DNA of 64,000 nucleotides from Apiosordaria backusii (taxonomy: Eukaryota; Ascomycota; Sordariomycetes; Sordariales; Lasiosphaeriaceae): the NCBI GenBank assembly GCA_030549205.1, contig JAUKTV010000001.1:5208001-5272000 (forward strand), in the 5' to 3' direction. Position numbers and translations under genes: made by a program. The notes under the pieces are model-generated. The model saw only the letters and a program-made list of their open reading frames with translations. It searched no databases and was not told where the DNA came from. Positions 45,865-58,037 of this stretch are shown piece by piece; position 1 is the stretch's first letter, and each line of letters opens with the position of its first letter.

Positions 45865-46861
45865 TTACGGAAAAACCTCATAGGCCGGCCTCCTAACAAA
45901 CATCCTCGACATCCTCCCCCTATCATCCACCACCCCCCGATCCTTCCCACTCCCCCTTTCCTTCTCCATCCTCTCCTGCGCAACATACGCATCAAACCCT
46001 ACATCCCCCCCAGTCAAGAAAGTATTGATCACCGCCCCCAGCACCGTCAGCGCAACAACCCCAGCAAACAAACTACTCGCCGTCCCTCCCACACTTATTT
46101 CCACCATCGCCCCCGACATCAGGACTCTAATCAACCTCGGCGCAGCAGCTACAATACTCTGATACGCACTGAACCCCATCACCGCCCCCGCCGCAGCCGC
46201 CCAGTCCAAGCTCCTTGCCCAGAGCGCGGCTTTGGCGTGGAGTTCGACCATACCCTGAGTGGAGAAGTATATCTGTGTCATGTTTGCTATTATCGATGCT
46301 GCGAGGATGAGCAACAGGGGAAGGCCGGACAGAACGATGAAGCTGGACTGGAGGCCGAGGACTAGGCCGGCGAGGGCAAAGTTGCCGCCGCCCTTGGAGA
46401 CGGGGATGGAGCGGGCGAGGTCGGATTCGCGTTTGGGGTTTAGGATGCTGGATGAGGTTGTGCAGAAGAGCGGGGTGGGGCCGAGGCATATACCTGGACT
46501 TTGGTGAGTAAATAGGTAGGAGGGGGAATAAAGGGAGTGACGTACCCCAGAAGCCAACTCGTAGGTCGACCACGATGTCTTGACCGCCTATGTTGACTGG
46601 TCCATTGGTGCGAGCTATGACGGGGGAGATGCCGCTCAGGGAGTCGCTGGTGCAGCCGAGGGAGAGGATTACTGCTTGCGTGAGTACAGATCTTATGAAA
46701 AACCTTGGAGTAGAGAACTCACAATATAGTACAAAGTTGATTACTGGAAACACAACGACGAGAACCACTCGAGGAGCTTGAAGGATCCCTATAGGATTTG
46801 AGTACGAAAGAAGACAGGCATTCCGGAGAGAGCCGAACTTACAAGAGGGTTGAGGAGCCAT
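45865..46861 (-). CDS. Fig1-like four-span membrane protein
   Basis: Four exons close in phase: 46861-46843, 46788-46723, 46671-46546 and 46493-45865, giving ~279 aa. A short N-terminus leads into span 1 (VVLVVVFPVINFVLY). The first outer loop carries LSLGCTSDSL, VDLRVGFWGICLG and a Cys in PLFCTTSSS. Spans 2-4 follow (LPLLLILAASIIA, AGAVMGFSAYQSIVAA, LFAGVVALTVLGAVINTFL), then a charged cytoplasmic tail. The RVGFWGICLG...LFC layout with a claudin-like four-span topology matches the fungal Fig1 family. That family acts in low-affinity Ca2+ influx and membrane fusion during mating or hyphal fusion. The acceptor of exon 3 could also be five bases upstream. Family call is by topology and motif only. 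Confidence 0.62.
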
Positions 46862-47387
46862 TCTTTGCGAAACTTACACCTTTCACTTCCTGGAACCGTC
46901 GAAAAGCCCACTTTGGTGATGTACGGTTGTTCTATGGAGGCCAGTAGGTGTTCATCGTCACTCGGAATGGACCGCACAGTTGTTGGACTCCAGGCCAAAG
47001 TCCATCTGGCATCACGAGTAAGTCCAAAAAAGTGAATGCAATAGCAACATCCTGATGAGGAGGCAATCGTCTTTATTCAAACCCCAAAAAGCTCAGTAAG
47101 CGGGATATCATACCGAAACACTCGGAATCCGAATCCGCCGTGTATCGAAGACCGAGCCGGCCTCTCGAGACTCGCTGTCAAGAGTTTCAAAACCCAAGTG
47201 GGATTGAACAAATAGTCAAACCCATCACTAGAGTTTCAACGATGCCGTCGTTTTCCCATCTGGCTTTCCCTACGTGGGAATTCCAAATGGGCGGCTGTGT
47301 CGGCTGAGTTTGTCGTCTCGTCTCACATCACCACCACCACCCAACAGCCGCCGGCAAAAAAACTCCCGCGGATCACGGAATCGCAGA
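46862..47387. other. Intergenic between the Fig1-like gene and the kinase gene
   Basis: Upstream region of the Fig1-like gene and 3' UTR of the APH-fold gene. No repeat or RNA gene is recognised. Confidence 0.5.
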
Positions 47388-48623
47388 TCACGACCGCCTG
47401 CTAAACAGACACGACAAATCTCCCGCCTCAAACCACGCGCGATCTTTATGCCAGGCCTTCACAATGATTTCCTTGCCTTTTGCCATAACCTCTGCGACCT
47501 GCTCCTTCGTACCCCATCCCTGCGCACGGGAGCCCCAGACGATAAGATGGGTGCCAACTTGAATGGCAACGCGATACGCAAATTTCCCATCAATATCGCC
47601 ATAGCCGGAAAGAAACCCTTCGATGATCCATTTTCCTTCTTCGATGTCTTTGAAGAGGAAAAGCTCGTATAACTCGGCAGTCATCTGCCCGAGGTCCAGG
47701 GGGTGGACGTTGAGTTGGCACATTTCCCAGTCGACGATGTAGAGGTTTGGGTGTTTGCTTTCTTCAAAGGGCCGGTCTGCGAGAAGAGTGCTGTTGCATA
47801 GTGTGAGCTATGTGATCTCCATGCATCATCTGCGAATTAACACCTACTTCCCCGTCCAAAAGTCTCCATGGATAACTTCCAGATTCCCATTCTTCAGCTC
47901 CTCTGCTGCCATCTTTTCCACTTGCTCAAAGACGTCCTTTGCATCTGAGAGTATCTCGGGATAAGTATCAACATCACTGACCAGAGTCTGGTAATTGGTC
48001 ATGTGTCTCAGCTCTTGGAGATTGGCATTCTTCTTCAGAGCTTCCCGCAGAGCAGACTGTTCTGGCTGATTTGCCCAGTCGTGGAAGCTGCGCAGCCATA
48101 TGCCGAGACTCTTGCCAATGTCGAGACATACTGGTTTCCTTGATGCATCACGGGTTGACGAGAAGTGCTTGAGGGCGTAGTCTTTTAGGCTTATGGCGTC
48201 AGGGAGATACTCCTGGACTTGGGTGTTGGTTGCCGAGTTGTAGTAGTAGAGTTTGGGAGTCCGGGTCACACAGGGTGCTGATGGTGTTGGCATGCTTTGG
48301 ACAGCTTTGAGACATTCTTCTTCTACTTGCTGGTGGGTGTGTCAGTAACTTATCGAGATATGGAGCAGCTGGAAACGCACGCAACGAGTCGTGGGAATCA
48401 CCCAGTCACTGTCGGGCATTCCAGCAATGAAGCTTTCTCCATGCTTGATGGCAACCTCATAAGACGAGTTGGGTAGCGGGTTAGTGAGACGACCTTTGAA
48501 GATGAAATTGGCAAGTCCTCCCGACAAGGGTTGTAAAGATGTGAGCTTGTAGGGTGTGCTGCTGAGTTCTTCTTGGACCTGTTCGGCCACCTGATGGCTC
48601 TTTGGGTGTGACTTGGAGGCCAT
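47388..48623 (-). CDS. Aminoglycoside-phosphotransferase-fold kinase
   Basis: Three exons close in phase: 48623-48381, 48329-47848 and 47790-47388, giving 375 aa. The N-lobe has PLSGGLANFIFKGRL (nucleotide loop) and YEVAIKHGESFI (Lys). The C-lobe has VIHGDFWTGN, the HGDxxxxN catalytic loop. Its final Asn codon is split by the second intron (AA|C). NLYIVDWEM supplies the metal-binding Asp. This APH/choline-kinase-like fold is common in fungi. Members phosphorylate small molecules such as methylthioribose, homoserine or choline. The substrate here is unknown and resistance to drugs should not be assumed. All catalytic residues are present. Confidence 0.85.
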
Positions 48624-50171
48624 GATTGCGGTTCCTGAAGCTACGGTCGAGTGATCAATGTCAAGTCACTCATTGATGGCTAACCAATGCATCTTGTACT
48701 CGAGAGGGTTAATCGTAAGTGGCAGTAATTTGTCACTGTCAGAAGGCTGGATGGCAACTGGCGGTCCAAAGACAGCCCGACCAGCCAAGACGGGAGCTTT
48801 CGGTACTCTTACTGCAGTCACCAGCTGACTCCTCCCCGACAACGCTTTTCATTCCGGAAGCTGCGATGAGACGTATCCCCCCAACAACCGGAGCCTTCGC
48901 CCCTCAAATTCAGACAGAACCGCGCTTCCCTTCTTCGGTCGACCGGCCGGTTCGGAAGGTTGTGTTATCGTGAAATCACTGATCTCCGCCGAGGCCAAAA
49001 CCCACCCCTCATTTCTCCATCATATCTCATCTCCGGTCTATTAGATTTGGAGTGGGACACCACCACGACCCCAGAAATCATTTTTCATCTGTCCTCGGGT
49101 CTTGTGCTCCTCGTGACAATGCAAAGTGTGTGGACAATATGCAGCATGATTTCGACTACGTAATTATGGAAGCAGAGCAGCACGATGATGTCGAAAGCCC
49201 CTCCACCATCAGCGAAGAAAAAGAAGCATTTCCCCAGCTTTTGCCCTTGTCGGTTGCGTCTTGGCAACGACATTGGCAGCCGGCAGATTGGCGCTTCTCC
49301 ACCCGGGCGAGATGCTTGTCCATGGGTTATGCACCAATCAGCCCCTGGAATGAATACAAAAGCCAACGGTGGGGAGCCGCTGTCATCTCTGAAACCAAAT
49401 CGCAGTCTCAAGTCTTTTTTATTATTCAAATGTGAACAAAACCCTCTTACTCTCACGTTTTTGCGCCGCCGTTCACGAGCCACACGACACCGATCATCAG
49501 ATGGAGATTTTTGCTGCGCCCATTCGAAACGACCCTGACGAGTCCCGAGGAAAGCATTAAGCTCGAGGCCGTTGACTCAACTGTCGGCGCGCGGCTACGA
49601 TATCCACTAGGCATAATCATAGGCTACAAACGGGCTGTTTCTTCGGAGGCCAACCTGACAACATCTGGTGGTTGTTAGCGCCCAGCTTTGCGACCACTCG
49701 AGAAGGCCAAGTTTCACCACCCGCAACCATCTGCGGCACGAGCGCAGCGGACTCGTCCGGTCCTGCGGTGCGCGCCTTGTGAAGCAATCCTGGGGCACAA
49801 GACACTGACATTCCACTCACTGGGAACTACGACCCACTCTTGTTCGACTTGGGTGGGCCTGTCGGAGTCGTTCCAGACGGAGCTGTTGTTATTTATTTTT
49901 TTGATCGGTTGGTTCCTGCATCTCGACATCGGGGGCCCCTGCGCCGCTGCCTTCTGCTTGCCGACGCAGTCTTCATACCACTTGACCACCCGTCATTCGG
50001 ATTCGATCGCACGAGGTGGCCTGCTTTGCGCTTCCCTTCTTAACTCCCGTCTCTTAACCTGAGGGTGTCCTTCGCTTAGCATTCCTGTCAACCTGATCGA
50101 CCAACCCACTCAATACTACCCCTCCACCAGAATCAACCTGCCTTGGCTGCTCACATCTACATACACACAAC
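48624..50171. other. Divergent promoter region
   Basis: About 1.5 kb between the APH-fold gene (-) and the PH gene (+). Several open frames of 80-130 codons cross on both strands without domains. No RNA gene is seen. Confidence 0.5.
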
Positions 50172-51497
50172 ATGGCCGCCGAGGTCCAGACACAGTTGGC
50201 GACCATGTCTCTTGGTGCCAAGCCAGAAGAATCTCGTCGCGAACACGTTGAACTCCCGCCTACCTCGATTGCGATCCCACCACAGCCAACAGCCAGGTTG
50301 TTGAGTCGCCTTGCGCCAGACACTTATTCTCCGGTCAACCAGAACGGCAGTTTCGAGTTTGACCGTGTTATCAAAAGTGGTTATGTGCAAAAGCGTGCAC
50401 GGAAAACCAAGGTAGGGGAATCTTACGTCTCAAGTGGATGGCATGGTCTCTAACAAAATGTTGTCTAGACATGGAGAACCTGCTATATCGTCCTGCGCCC
50501 AAGCACACTTTCAGTCTACAAGTCGGATAAGGAGGAGAAGCTTCGCCATAAGGTTCACTTGTCAGATCTGACCGCTGTCGCCATGCTCAAGGACCCCAAG
50601 AACAAGCGCCCGAATGTGTTTGGGCTGTTTTCGCCGTCCAAGAACTACCACTTCCAGGCTTCATCACAACAAGATGCGCAAGAATGGGTGGATCTGATCA
50701 GGCAGGGTGCCAGGATAGAAGAGGAAGAGGAAGAAATGTTTTTGGCAAGCCCAGCAGTGCGACGGCCTTCTTTCTTCAACAGTTCTCCGACCCACGAAGT
50801 TGATCCACGAAGTACGGCGAATGCAATAGATCGACTTGCATCAAGCTCCCCAGAGCCGCTCGATCCCCCACCACGGACCTTTGCGAGACCCTCCCCACGG
50901 CGGCCATCACATTTAGAATCATCCGGTCTGTCCGGAACCGAGCTCGCGTCCCATTCAGATTTCTCAGACTACGATATCCAGCGGGTTCATGGTGCGTCAT
51001 TTGAGAGTCTTGGCGTCCAATCACCACCGGTAGCATCAAGTGGACCAAGCAAGGCGCCGCAAGGGGGAGCACCAGGAGCGCAAGCTATGCCCAGTACCAG
51101 CCAAGGGAGCGGCATCAATATCGAACAAGACCCCGACCGGATTATTTGGCAAGGATGGATGTCTTTTCTGCGCAGCAAGGGGGGTGTGCGACAGTGGAAG
51201 AAGTCATGGGCCGTATTGCGACCCAGGAACTTCAAGCTCTACAAAGACGATTCGGAGTCGTCGGTCTTGTTTATCGCCTACCTATCCTCGATTGTCAACG
51301 TGGTCGACATTGACCCTATGAGCCGGACAAAGAAGCATTGCTTGCAGATTATCACGGACGAGAAGAGCTACAAGTTTTGTGCGACAGATGAGGAGGCGCT
51401 GGTTCAGTGCCTAGGAGCATTCAAAAGCCTACTGGCCAAGAGGAGAGAGCTCGAGGCCAAGGTAGCAGCACCGGCACCTGCCCCTCTTGCTGCTTGA
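50172..51497 (+). CDS. Tandem PH-domain protein (Opy1-like)
   Basis: Two exons, 50172-50411 and 50469-51497, give 422 aa. PH domain 1 begins IKSGYVQKRARKTK-TWRTCYIVLR and ends SSQQDAQEWVDLIRQG (the usual C-terminal helix with Trp). A Ser/Pro-rich linker of ~140 residues follows. PH domain 2 begins IIWQGWMSFLRSKGGVRQWK and ends ATDEEALVQCLGAFKSLLAKR. Basic residues in both beta1-beta2 loops suggest phosphoinositide binding. In yeast, Opy1 has two PH domains and senses PI(4,5)P2 at the plasma membrane; the arrangement here matches. Function in this fungus is inferred. Confidence 0.87.
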
Positions 51498-53145
51498 ATT
51501 CTTTTCTCTCTTTATTTTCATTGTTGGCTCTTCAAAAGGATAGATACCCTTGCTTCTGGTTCGTTGGACATGTTTCTCTTTTTTTCTGCTGCCAGCCAAC
51601 TTCGGAATACCCGATGTCACAAGCTGCTCTTGTCTCGGATAGAGGTTTGAGTTGGCTTGTCTCATCACATCACGACAGACATTTGCATTCAGCATACAGT
51701 TTGGCGTACGCATGGCGCTTTTTTGAATCCACGCATGGCGGGTTGCTTTGGTAATAGCGTTGAAAAGCGCGTTCGTTTTTCAGACTTTCTAATGTTTTAC
51801 TTTACGACTTTACGACACAGACATAGCAAATGATGAGGGGGGTGTAGATTTGGGGGGCTTAATTGAGGACGAGTTTTGTGGTGGATAAAGCCTAGGATGG
51901 GTTGCGGTGCGTGATATGGAGGTCGAGGGAAGAGAGAGAGAGAATAGCATTTGGAATAATACCATTCGGGTGCTTACCTACAATTCCTGACCTACCTATC
52001 TTGCAAATGAGTTGTGAGCTAATTGGCATATGATTGTGAAATCACAAGCCTGACGTTTGCTGACACATGAAATATGGCTACCCGAGACATATACGGACAT
52101 GACCCCTCAATCATCACATGGCAAGTTTCGGGTGGGTGTCTTGTGTCGAGACTAGAACGATTAAAGCCTGACCAATCAAATCGCTGTGCCTGACTTCTTC
52201 CCATCTCCCTCGCCCCTCCTCGATTCCATCTCTAGCGAACCGGAGCAAGCACAAGCTCTATTGCTCCTCAAAAGTGGCGATTACCTAGGTATGCTCCCAT
52301 TAATGCTCCGTTCTGTCAAATTATGAAGAGCGAAGGTTTTACAGCCTTCGGGAGAATTAAGTTGGAACCGGTGGTATTGTGCAAGGGTTTAGAGTTGTCA
52401 AATGTCAATCGCAGATGTTCATTCGTCCACGATAAAAAGTGCGGTCACAAGTCCCCATTTAAACGGTCTTCCAATCACAAGCTTTGGGCATGGGTGGGCA
52501 AGAGAAGGTAACGTAGAGTCAGCTACACTTTTGTTGATTACTACCGAATGATGGTTTCTTTCGATCTTGGCTTTGATGCTCTGGATCAATTGAAGTTAAG
52601 TTTGGTCAGGTTTTGGGGGGGGTTGGTAGGTAACGTCACGCTCTAGACGTCACCGAGGTACAAACCCTGTTTTTTGGACTGCCAGCGGGAAGGGAATTGT
52701 AACCCACCCCTTGTTTGGTTATTGGTGGTTGACTGGTTTTTCGGTCTGACCTGACCTGTGAGAGGTGAGGGATCGTGAAGTTCGGAAGGAGGAAGGATAG
52801 GGGGTGGCCAATGGTTTATACAGGGGATGGTGATCATGATGAGATGGGAGGCATATATAGCGCGGCTGGATGGGCTTTGGGCGGCGGAGTAACACGTTTG
52901 ACTTTTAAGTTTACACTTTTCATACACTCGTTTTGAATGACTATTTTCATGTTTGGCGCATGATATACTATACTGTTTTTAATTGACACCAACGACGAAG
53001 ACGAACTCTAACAGCCGTTGTTGTCACCGGCACTTGTCACTGTCGGCACCATCACAGCAACTTGACTCGGCCAGGGGGGATATATCAACCTTCCCAGCCC
53101 CTATCGTTCCTCCCTCACCAAACCAACATCTACACAATCAGCACT
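51498..53145. other. Intergenic upstream of the GH5 gene
   Basis: About 1.6 kb. The first ~400 bases are the PH-gene 3' UTR. A TATATAGCG sequence lies at ~52,854 and another TATATC at 53081, ~65 bases before the GH5 start. A run of eight G is near 52,615. No gene is supported. Confidence 0.5.
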
Positions 53146-54453
53146 ATGAAACCACTATCCCTCCTCCTCACCCTCCTAACCTCCCCCCTGGGCATCTCCG
53201 CCCTCCCAAACCCCCTCCCCCAAGATCCAACCCCAACCCCATCACCCCCAGTCCTCCCATTATCCTCCTCCTCCCGCTGGATCCTCGACTCTTCCTCCCC
53301 CCCCAAGCGCATCAAACTCCGCTGCCTCAACTGGGCCGCCCACCTCGAAACCAACACCCCCGAGGGCCTCCACCGCCAGTCTTTAGACTACATCACCACC
53401 TGGATCGCCACCCAAAACTTCAACTGCGTCCGCCTGACCTTCTCCTCGGACCTCACCTTCTCCGGCCCCTCCACCCCCGTCCACACCTCCTTCACCCAAG
53501 TCTCCCAGCAGCAATCCAAACCCGCCCTCCTCAACGAGATCTACCCCTCCATCATCTCCAAAAACCCCTGGATAACCCCCAACACCACCACCCTGGACAT
53601 CTTCGCCGGAGTAGTCGACTCCCTCTGGTCAAAGAACATCATGACCATCTTGGATAACCACGTCTCCAAAGCCTCCTGGTGCTGCAACCTCACAGACGGA
53701 AACGGCTGGTGGGACACAGCAGCGGGTTACAACCCTTTTAACAGTCGGTTTTTTAACACCGGTCAGTGGCTCAAATCACTGCAATTCATGGCAAACTGGG
53801 CGAAATCCCATCCTGGGGTCGTGGGAATGGGCCTCCGGAATGAACTCCGCGCTTTTCTCCTGCAGGACCTGAACGGACGTAAAGATTGGTACACCAACAT
53901 CCAAAAAGCTGGCAACCTCGTCCACGCGACAAATCCCAATTTATTGATCTTAGTCGGAGGCGCCCAGAGCTCCACGGATTTAGTCCACCTCAAGACGAAA
54001 ATGCTCGACACCTCCGGCTGGCAAGGGAAAAACGTCTGGGAGATGCACGCGTACAGTTTCACTGTTACTTTTCCCGACCCGTTCAAAAACTGCGACCTCG
54101 TAAAAGCTGGGTATGGATTCTGGAGTGGGTTTGTCTTGGAGCAGAATAAACCTTATACCGGCCCCTTAATCATGAGCGAGTTTGGGGTTGGGATGCAAGG
54201 AAGTGACATCAACGGTCAGTTTGAAGGGTTGGATGAGAAGGATCATAGGTATCTGGACTGTCTGGTGGGGTATCTCAAGGGGAATGATGCGGAGTGGGCA
54301 GTGTGGGCGATTCAGGGGAGTTACTACATCCGGGAGGGGACGGTGGATTACGATGAGACTTGGGGCTTGATGGATCACGAGTGGAAGGGGTGGAGGAATA
54401 GCAAGTTTCAGGCAAAGATTGGGGATTTGTACAAGGTTACTCAGGGGCCTTGA
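53146..54453 (+). CDS. Secreted glycoside hydrolase family 5 (endoglucanase-like)
   Basis: A single exon of 435 aa. I start at MKPLSLLLTLLTSPLGISALP, a clear signal peptide; an upstream in-frame ATG at 53062 would bury it. A short Pro/Thr linker is followed by the catalytic barrel. GH5 landmarks are RCLNWAAHLE (strand 1), FNCVRLTFSSDL (strand 2, the conserved Arg), ILDNHVSKASWCC (His), GMGLRNELRAF (acid/base Glu after Asn), WEMHAYSFTV (His/Tyr) and PLIMSEFGVGM (nucleophile Glu). AEWAVWAIQGSYYIREG supplies the late Trp. No cellulose-binding module is present. Substrate could be cellulose, a beta-glucan or glucosylceramide-type. All catalytic residues are intact. Confidence 0.9.
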   Translation: MKPLSLLLTLLTSPLGISALPNPLPQDPTPTPSPPVLPLSSSSRWILDSSSPPKRIKLRCLNWAAHLETNTPEGLHRQSLDYITTWIATQNFNCVRLTFSSDLTFSGPSTPVHTSFTQVSQQQSKPALLNEIYPSIISKNPWITPNTTTLDIFAGVVDSLWSKNIMTILDNHVSKASWCCNLTDGNGWWDTAAGYNPFNSRFFNTGQWLKSLQFMANWAKSHPGVVGMGLRNELRAFLLQDLNGRKDWYTNIQKAGNLVHATNPNLLILVGGAQSSTDLVHLKTKMLDTSGWQGKNVWEMHAYSFTVTFPDPFKNCDLVKAGYGFWSGFVLEQNKPYTGPLIMSEFGVGMQGSDINGQFEGLDEKDHRYLDCLVGYLKGNDAEWAVWAIQGSYYIREGTVDYDETWGLMDHEWKGWRNSKFQAKIGDLYKVTQGP

Positions 54454-54687
54454 TGAGATTTGGGTATTGTATTGTTGTTCAGGCGTGTATATATTGTCTG
54501 TCTTTATTGTGGCATTAATCAACATCAGTACCAACATGGCACCAACACCAAATTCAGTGAGCGTGGCATAAAATCCAGTCCGGTATTTCGCTTCTGATAT
54601 CATCAACCAGCTATGCCGTAAAACTCCCAAAAGACAAACTCCAAACCCCGTGCTATGTCCAGGTTACATAATGTGACCAATTAAGAA

Positions 54688-55985
54688 CTATGTAAACCCA
54701 AAATCATCCAACCCGATATTATTGTTGCCGCCGTTATTATTGTTATTGCCCGAAGTAGCAACACCGCTGCTAGCCTCGAGGTCAAAATACATGTCGTTAA
54801 AGTTGCTATTATCACCCGCGGAATCGCCGCCTTCTAGATTGTAGTCCATTGACATGCCCATGTCTTCAAACAGGTTGTCAATCTCGTTGTCGACGTCCAT
54901 GGTTGATGATCCAGCCCCCACCCCAAAATTGGCCGAACCATCAAGTTTGACCAGGTCCACGGCTTGCTGCTGCTGCTGCTGCTGTTGCTGTTCGGCTGGA
55001 GGTGCCACTGAAAAGGTCATTTCAGTAAAAATGTTCTCGTTACTGACCTGAGGCAACCCTGGGGGGTGTGATGCAGATCCAGCCGTAGGCGTGCTGTTTG
55101 CCATTGCTGGGGATGCCAACATGTTTGGTGCAGGGACTGAAGCAGCTTTGGTTTGCATGGTTGGAGGACCAGAAGGAAACTGCGGTGCTGCGGTGCCCGG
55201 CCTGGGAATCTGGGGCGGGGGGACCTTGGTCTCCTTCTTCGGCGGAGCGCTGGCAGGTCGTCCTGTGGCAGCAGCAGCAGCAGCAACAGAAGCTAGCTGT
55301 GGCGAATTCTTGACCGGCTTGCCCCGGGGAACGGTTTTGGGACTGGGCGAATGCTTCATTTCGGGGGATGAGAGATCGATACTCCCCATATTTGGAAAGG
55401 GTGCCACCGGTTTACTCTCCTGTTTGATAGGATGTACAGGGACAGCCACAGGTGAAGGCGCAGGCCGACTGGAACCTGGCATGTTCCCTTTGAAGACCTG
55501 AGCTTTCTTTGCCGTCATAGTAGGAGATTCCATAGGCGCTGGTGGAACCGCAGCAGCTGGAGGAACAACTGGCTTCTGTTTTGGCGGTGGGGGCGGTTTC
55601 CGGTTTGCCTTCAACTGATTCAGATCCCTGAGGAGGATCGCTTTCGCTCGCAGCTGATATTGGTAAGTATTTACCCGACAACCACCTGTCCTCGAAAGAC
55701 TATAACTTACGAGATCAAACTCAAGATCATCCAGCGCATTATTGAATCTTCCTATCACTGCTGGAACCTGCGCGTTGATGGTTGCAGCCACCTCGTGCGC
55801 ATTCCCCTTGCCATCTTTGCCAGCTGCTCTGAAAGCCTTGCCAGTGAGGACAAGCTGGCGAATTTGTTAGCTAGCGGCATGGAACTTCTGTGAAGGAAAC
55901 CTACCACTTCGTTGAGCCCTTTTTCGAGAGGTTCAAGCAGAGGTGTCTTGGGTACTCTTCCTTGAGATGAAGTGGGCGCCGTCAT
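54688..55985 (-). CDS. Possible Mediator-type protein (Med2/Med29-like)
   Basis: Three exons close in phase: 55985-55905, 55854-55711 and 55653-54688, giving 396 aa. The N-terminal ~100 residues are helical and the most conserved-looking part (PLLEPLEKGLNEV, KNAHEV-like GNAHEVAATINAQVPAV, GRFNNALDDLEFDL, LRAKAILLRDLNQLKANR). The rest is Pro/Ala/Lys-rich with a Q10 run. It ends in acidic-aromatic motifs (NFNDMYFDLEAS, NIGLDDFGFT) typical of transcription activation regions. A small helical N-terminus plus a long disordered tail recalls Mediator tail subunits of the Med2/Med29 group. I offer that as a weak match; it could be another nuclear co-factor. There is no signal peptide or membrane span. 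Confidence 0.55.
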
Positions 55986-58037
55986 CTTGACTTGACTGGC
56001 CCTGGGGTTAGTTACTGTATCGGTGGGCTCCGGTGCCAATGTCAATGCCGGAGGCGATGCTTAGGCGTGGGAAATAAGCGGAAGATGTTGACCGGCCGAG
56101 GACCGGAATGGAGTGATAAGTGGTACCGATGATACGAAATCGTGGAGCGCGTCCCAGGAGTTCCTTGTACGGTACTTGGCGGGATTGGTTGGCTCGCAGA
56201 AAACAGATGCTCAGATGCACCAGCAAACCGAGATCCTTATCTCCATGCCAGCCGTCTGTGTTCGTGGGGAAGCGTCAGGTGAAAGGAGTGATAGGAGAGA
56301 ACAGACCAACATAAATGATATAAGGCACTGATTGCAAACTCCAAGTCTTGGCTCTGAGGGATTGAAAGTTATAGAAAGTTGATGTCGTTGTGGCAGAGTT
56401 ACAGCGCTTCTCTCCGTAGTCCAACTAAAATCGGTGACCAATCCCAATCAACCAAAGTGGGGCCTTCCCCAGGGTTCTGCGGGTCCCTCTCAACCTGCCC
56501 AGGGTAGCGATTGGCCAGACTGTTAAGAGCTACCCCACTATCTCGATCTCAAGTCGCAACCTGAAAGCAATCTTGAGAGGAGCAAACGCATGGACAAAGA
56601 ACGGGGAGACAATTGATTCTAAGGTTGGAAAATGGTCTTTCTAAAGTTGGTTGGAAGTCATATAGGCTGCACAAGATACTCCATTTTCTGGCTCACCGGC
56701 ACCATTTCTACGTTGAAGTGAATCTAGTATAGCACACCTAGCTAAAAATCACCAAGACCCAAAACCTTTTGGGAGAGGCCCTTAGTGTCACTTTAAACGT
56801 GAACATGTGTGCCCTAGCACCCCCAGGCTACCGCAAGGCAAATGTTGCCTTGGGGTGAGACGCACGGATCGGAACCTGGAAAGCTTTGGAACATGCATGC
56901 ATGTCACTTCACTTGGCCTTGGGATGGCGACAGACTTGGTCTGCCAAACACACCAGCCACATAACAAACAGGCGACTGTATCTTGTGATTATGAGTCTGG
57001 CTTTACCGAGTACGTGTGTTTGCCTAGATCATAGTTCTTCTATCTCTAGATACCGTTGTCCCAGACACCATCCGTCACTGGTTGGTGCCCGGTAAACGCT
57101 CTGTCAACCCCCTCCTCGGTTCCTTGTAGATAGCCTCGCGTGATGGAAGGCTACCCACTGCATACAGGCCAATTGACAGATGCCCTGCAGGGAGAAGGCC
57201 GGGATGGCTTCGCCGCACGGATCACCAGCTGGCGTAGCGTGCGCTAGAGGGGCCAGCCCGTCCCTCCCAATCAAGGTGCCGCCGCACTGTGTGCCGCTTC
57301 TCCCAATTCCAGGACAATGGCACGATTGGAGCAAAATCCTTCCCCCTCCCATAACCTCCTTGCTCCGCGCTCTCTGGATTTTTCACTTGTTTCCCCTCTC
57401 CTTCGTCAAGTAATTGTAGCAGATACCGGGCTGCCAGCTGCTAGCGACTTTCGGGGGTTCTCCTTTGACTGTCTGTTTTTCCCTGTTATTAGTCTCGGTT
57501 TCGCATCTCGTTTCTCTTATCATCATCACCAACCTCATCTTTCAATCTCATCTGGCCGAGCCTGTCTCCGCTTTCCTACCGTTAGCTGTCGTATCGCAAG
57601 TTGGGAAGAGCCCTCAACTTCAAGCTTCTAGCTCCCTTATACACTCTCGGCGGAACTCCACGGAATTCATCGACAACGGGAAGGAGGCGCTGACGCTGTC
57701 GTTATTCACTCCCCGCTTTCCACCTCTTCCATTGTTGGCAGGGCGAAAAATAGCCCCGCTTGCTTCGATCGCGATTACAAGAGGCTGAAATTTTCTCATC
57801 TGGTCTCTGGCTTCTCTCTTCCTGTTTTCGCCATCTTCTTCGCTTTGCGACCACAGGAACCAGTCTTCTGGTCGTTCGCAAAGTTCCATTGTTCGCTCAG
57901 CTAGCTTCATAGTGGGGCTTTCTTTCTGCCAAGAAGACGACAGTCTTCCTCGCCATCCTTCGCCCAACCGTCGCCATTCTTCGCTTCTTCCTCGTTCGAA
58001 AATAACGTTTCTCACTACTCGCAACCGACCACATATA
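55986..58037. other. Divergent promoter region with long pyrimidine-rich leader
   Basis: About 2 kb. The part from ~57,300 to 58,037 is strongly C/T-rich (CATCATCACCAACCTCATC, TTTCTCTTATC) and is probably the long leader of the RNA-binding-protein gene, with several upstream ATGs. The rest is mixed sequence with no recognised element. Confidence 0.5.

Noticed and set aside
47388..48623. Antibiotic-resistance gene
   Set aside because: The APH fold is widespread in fungal metabolism; nothing points to drug resistance.
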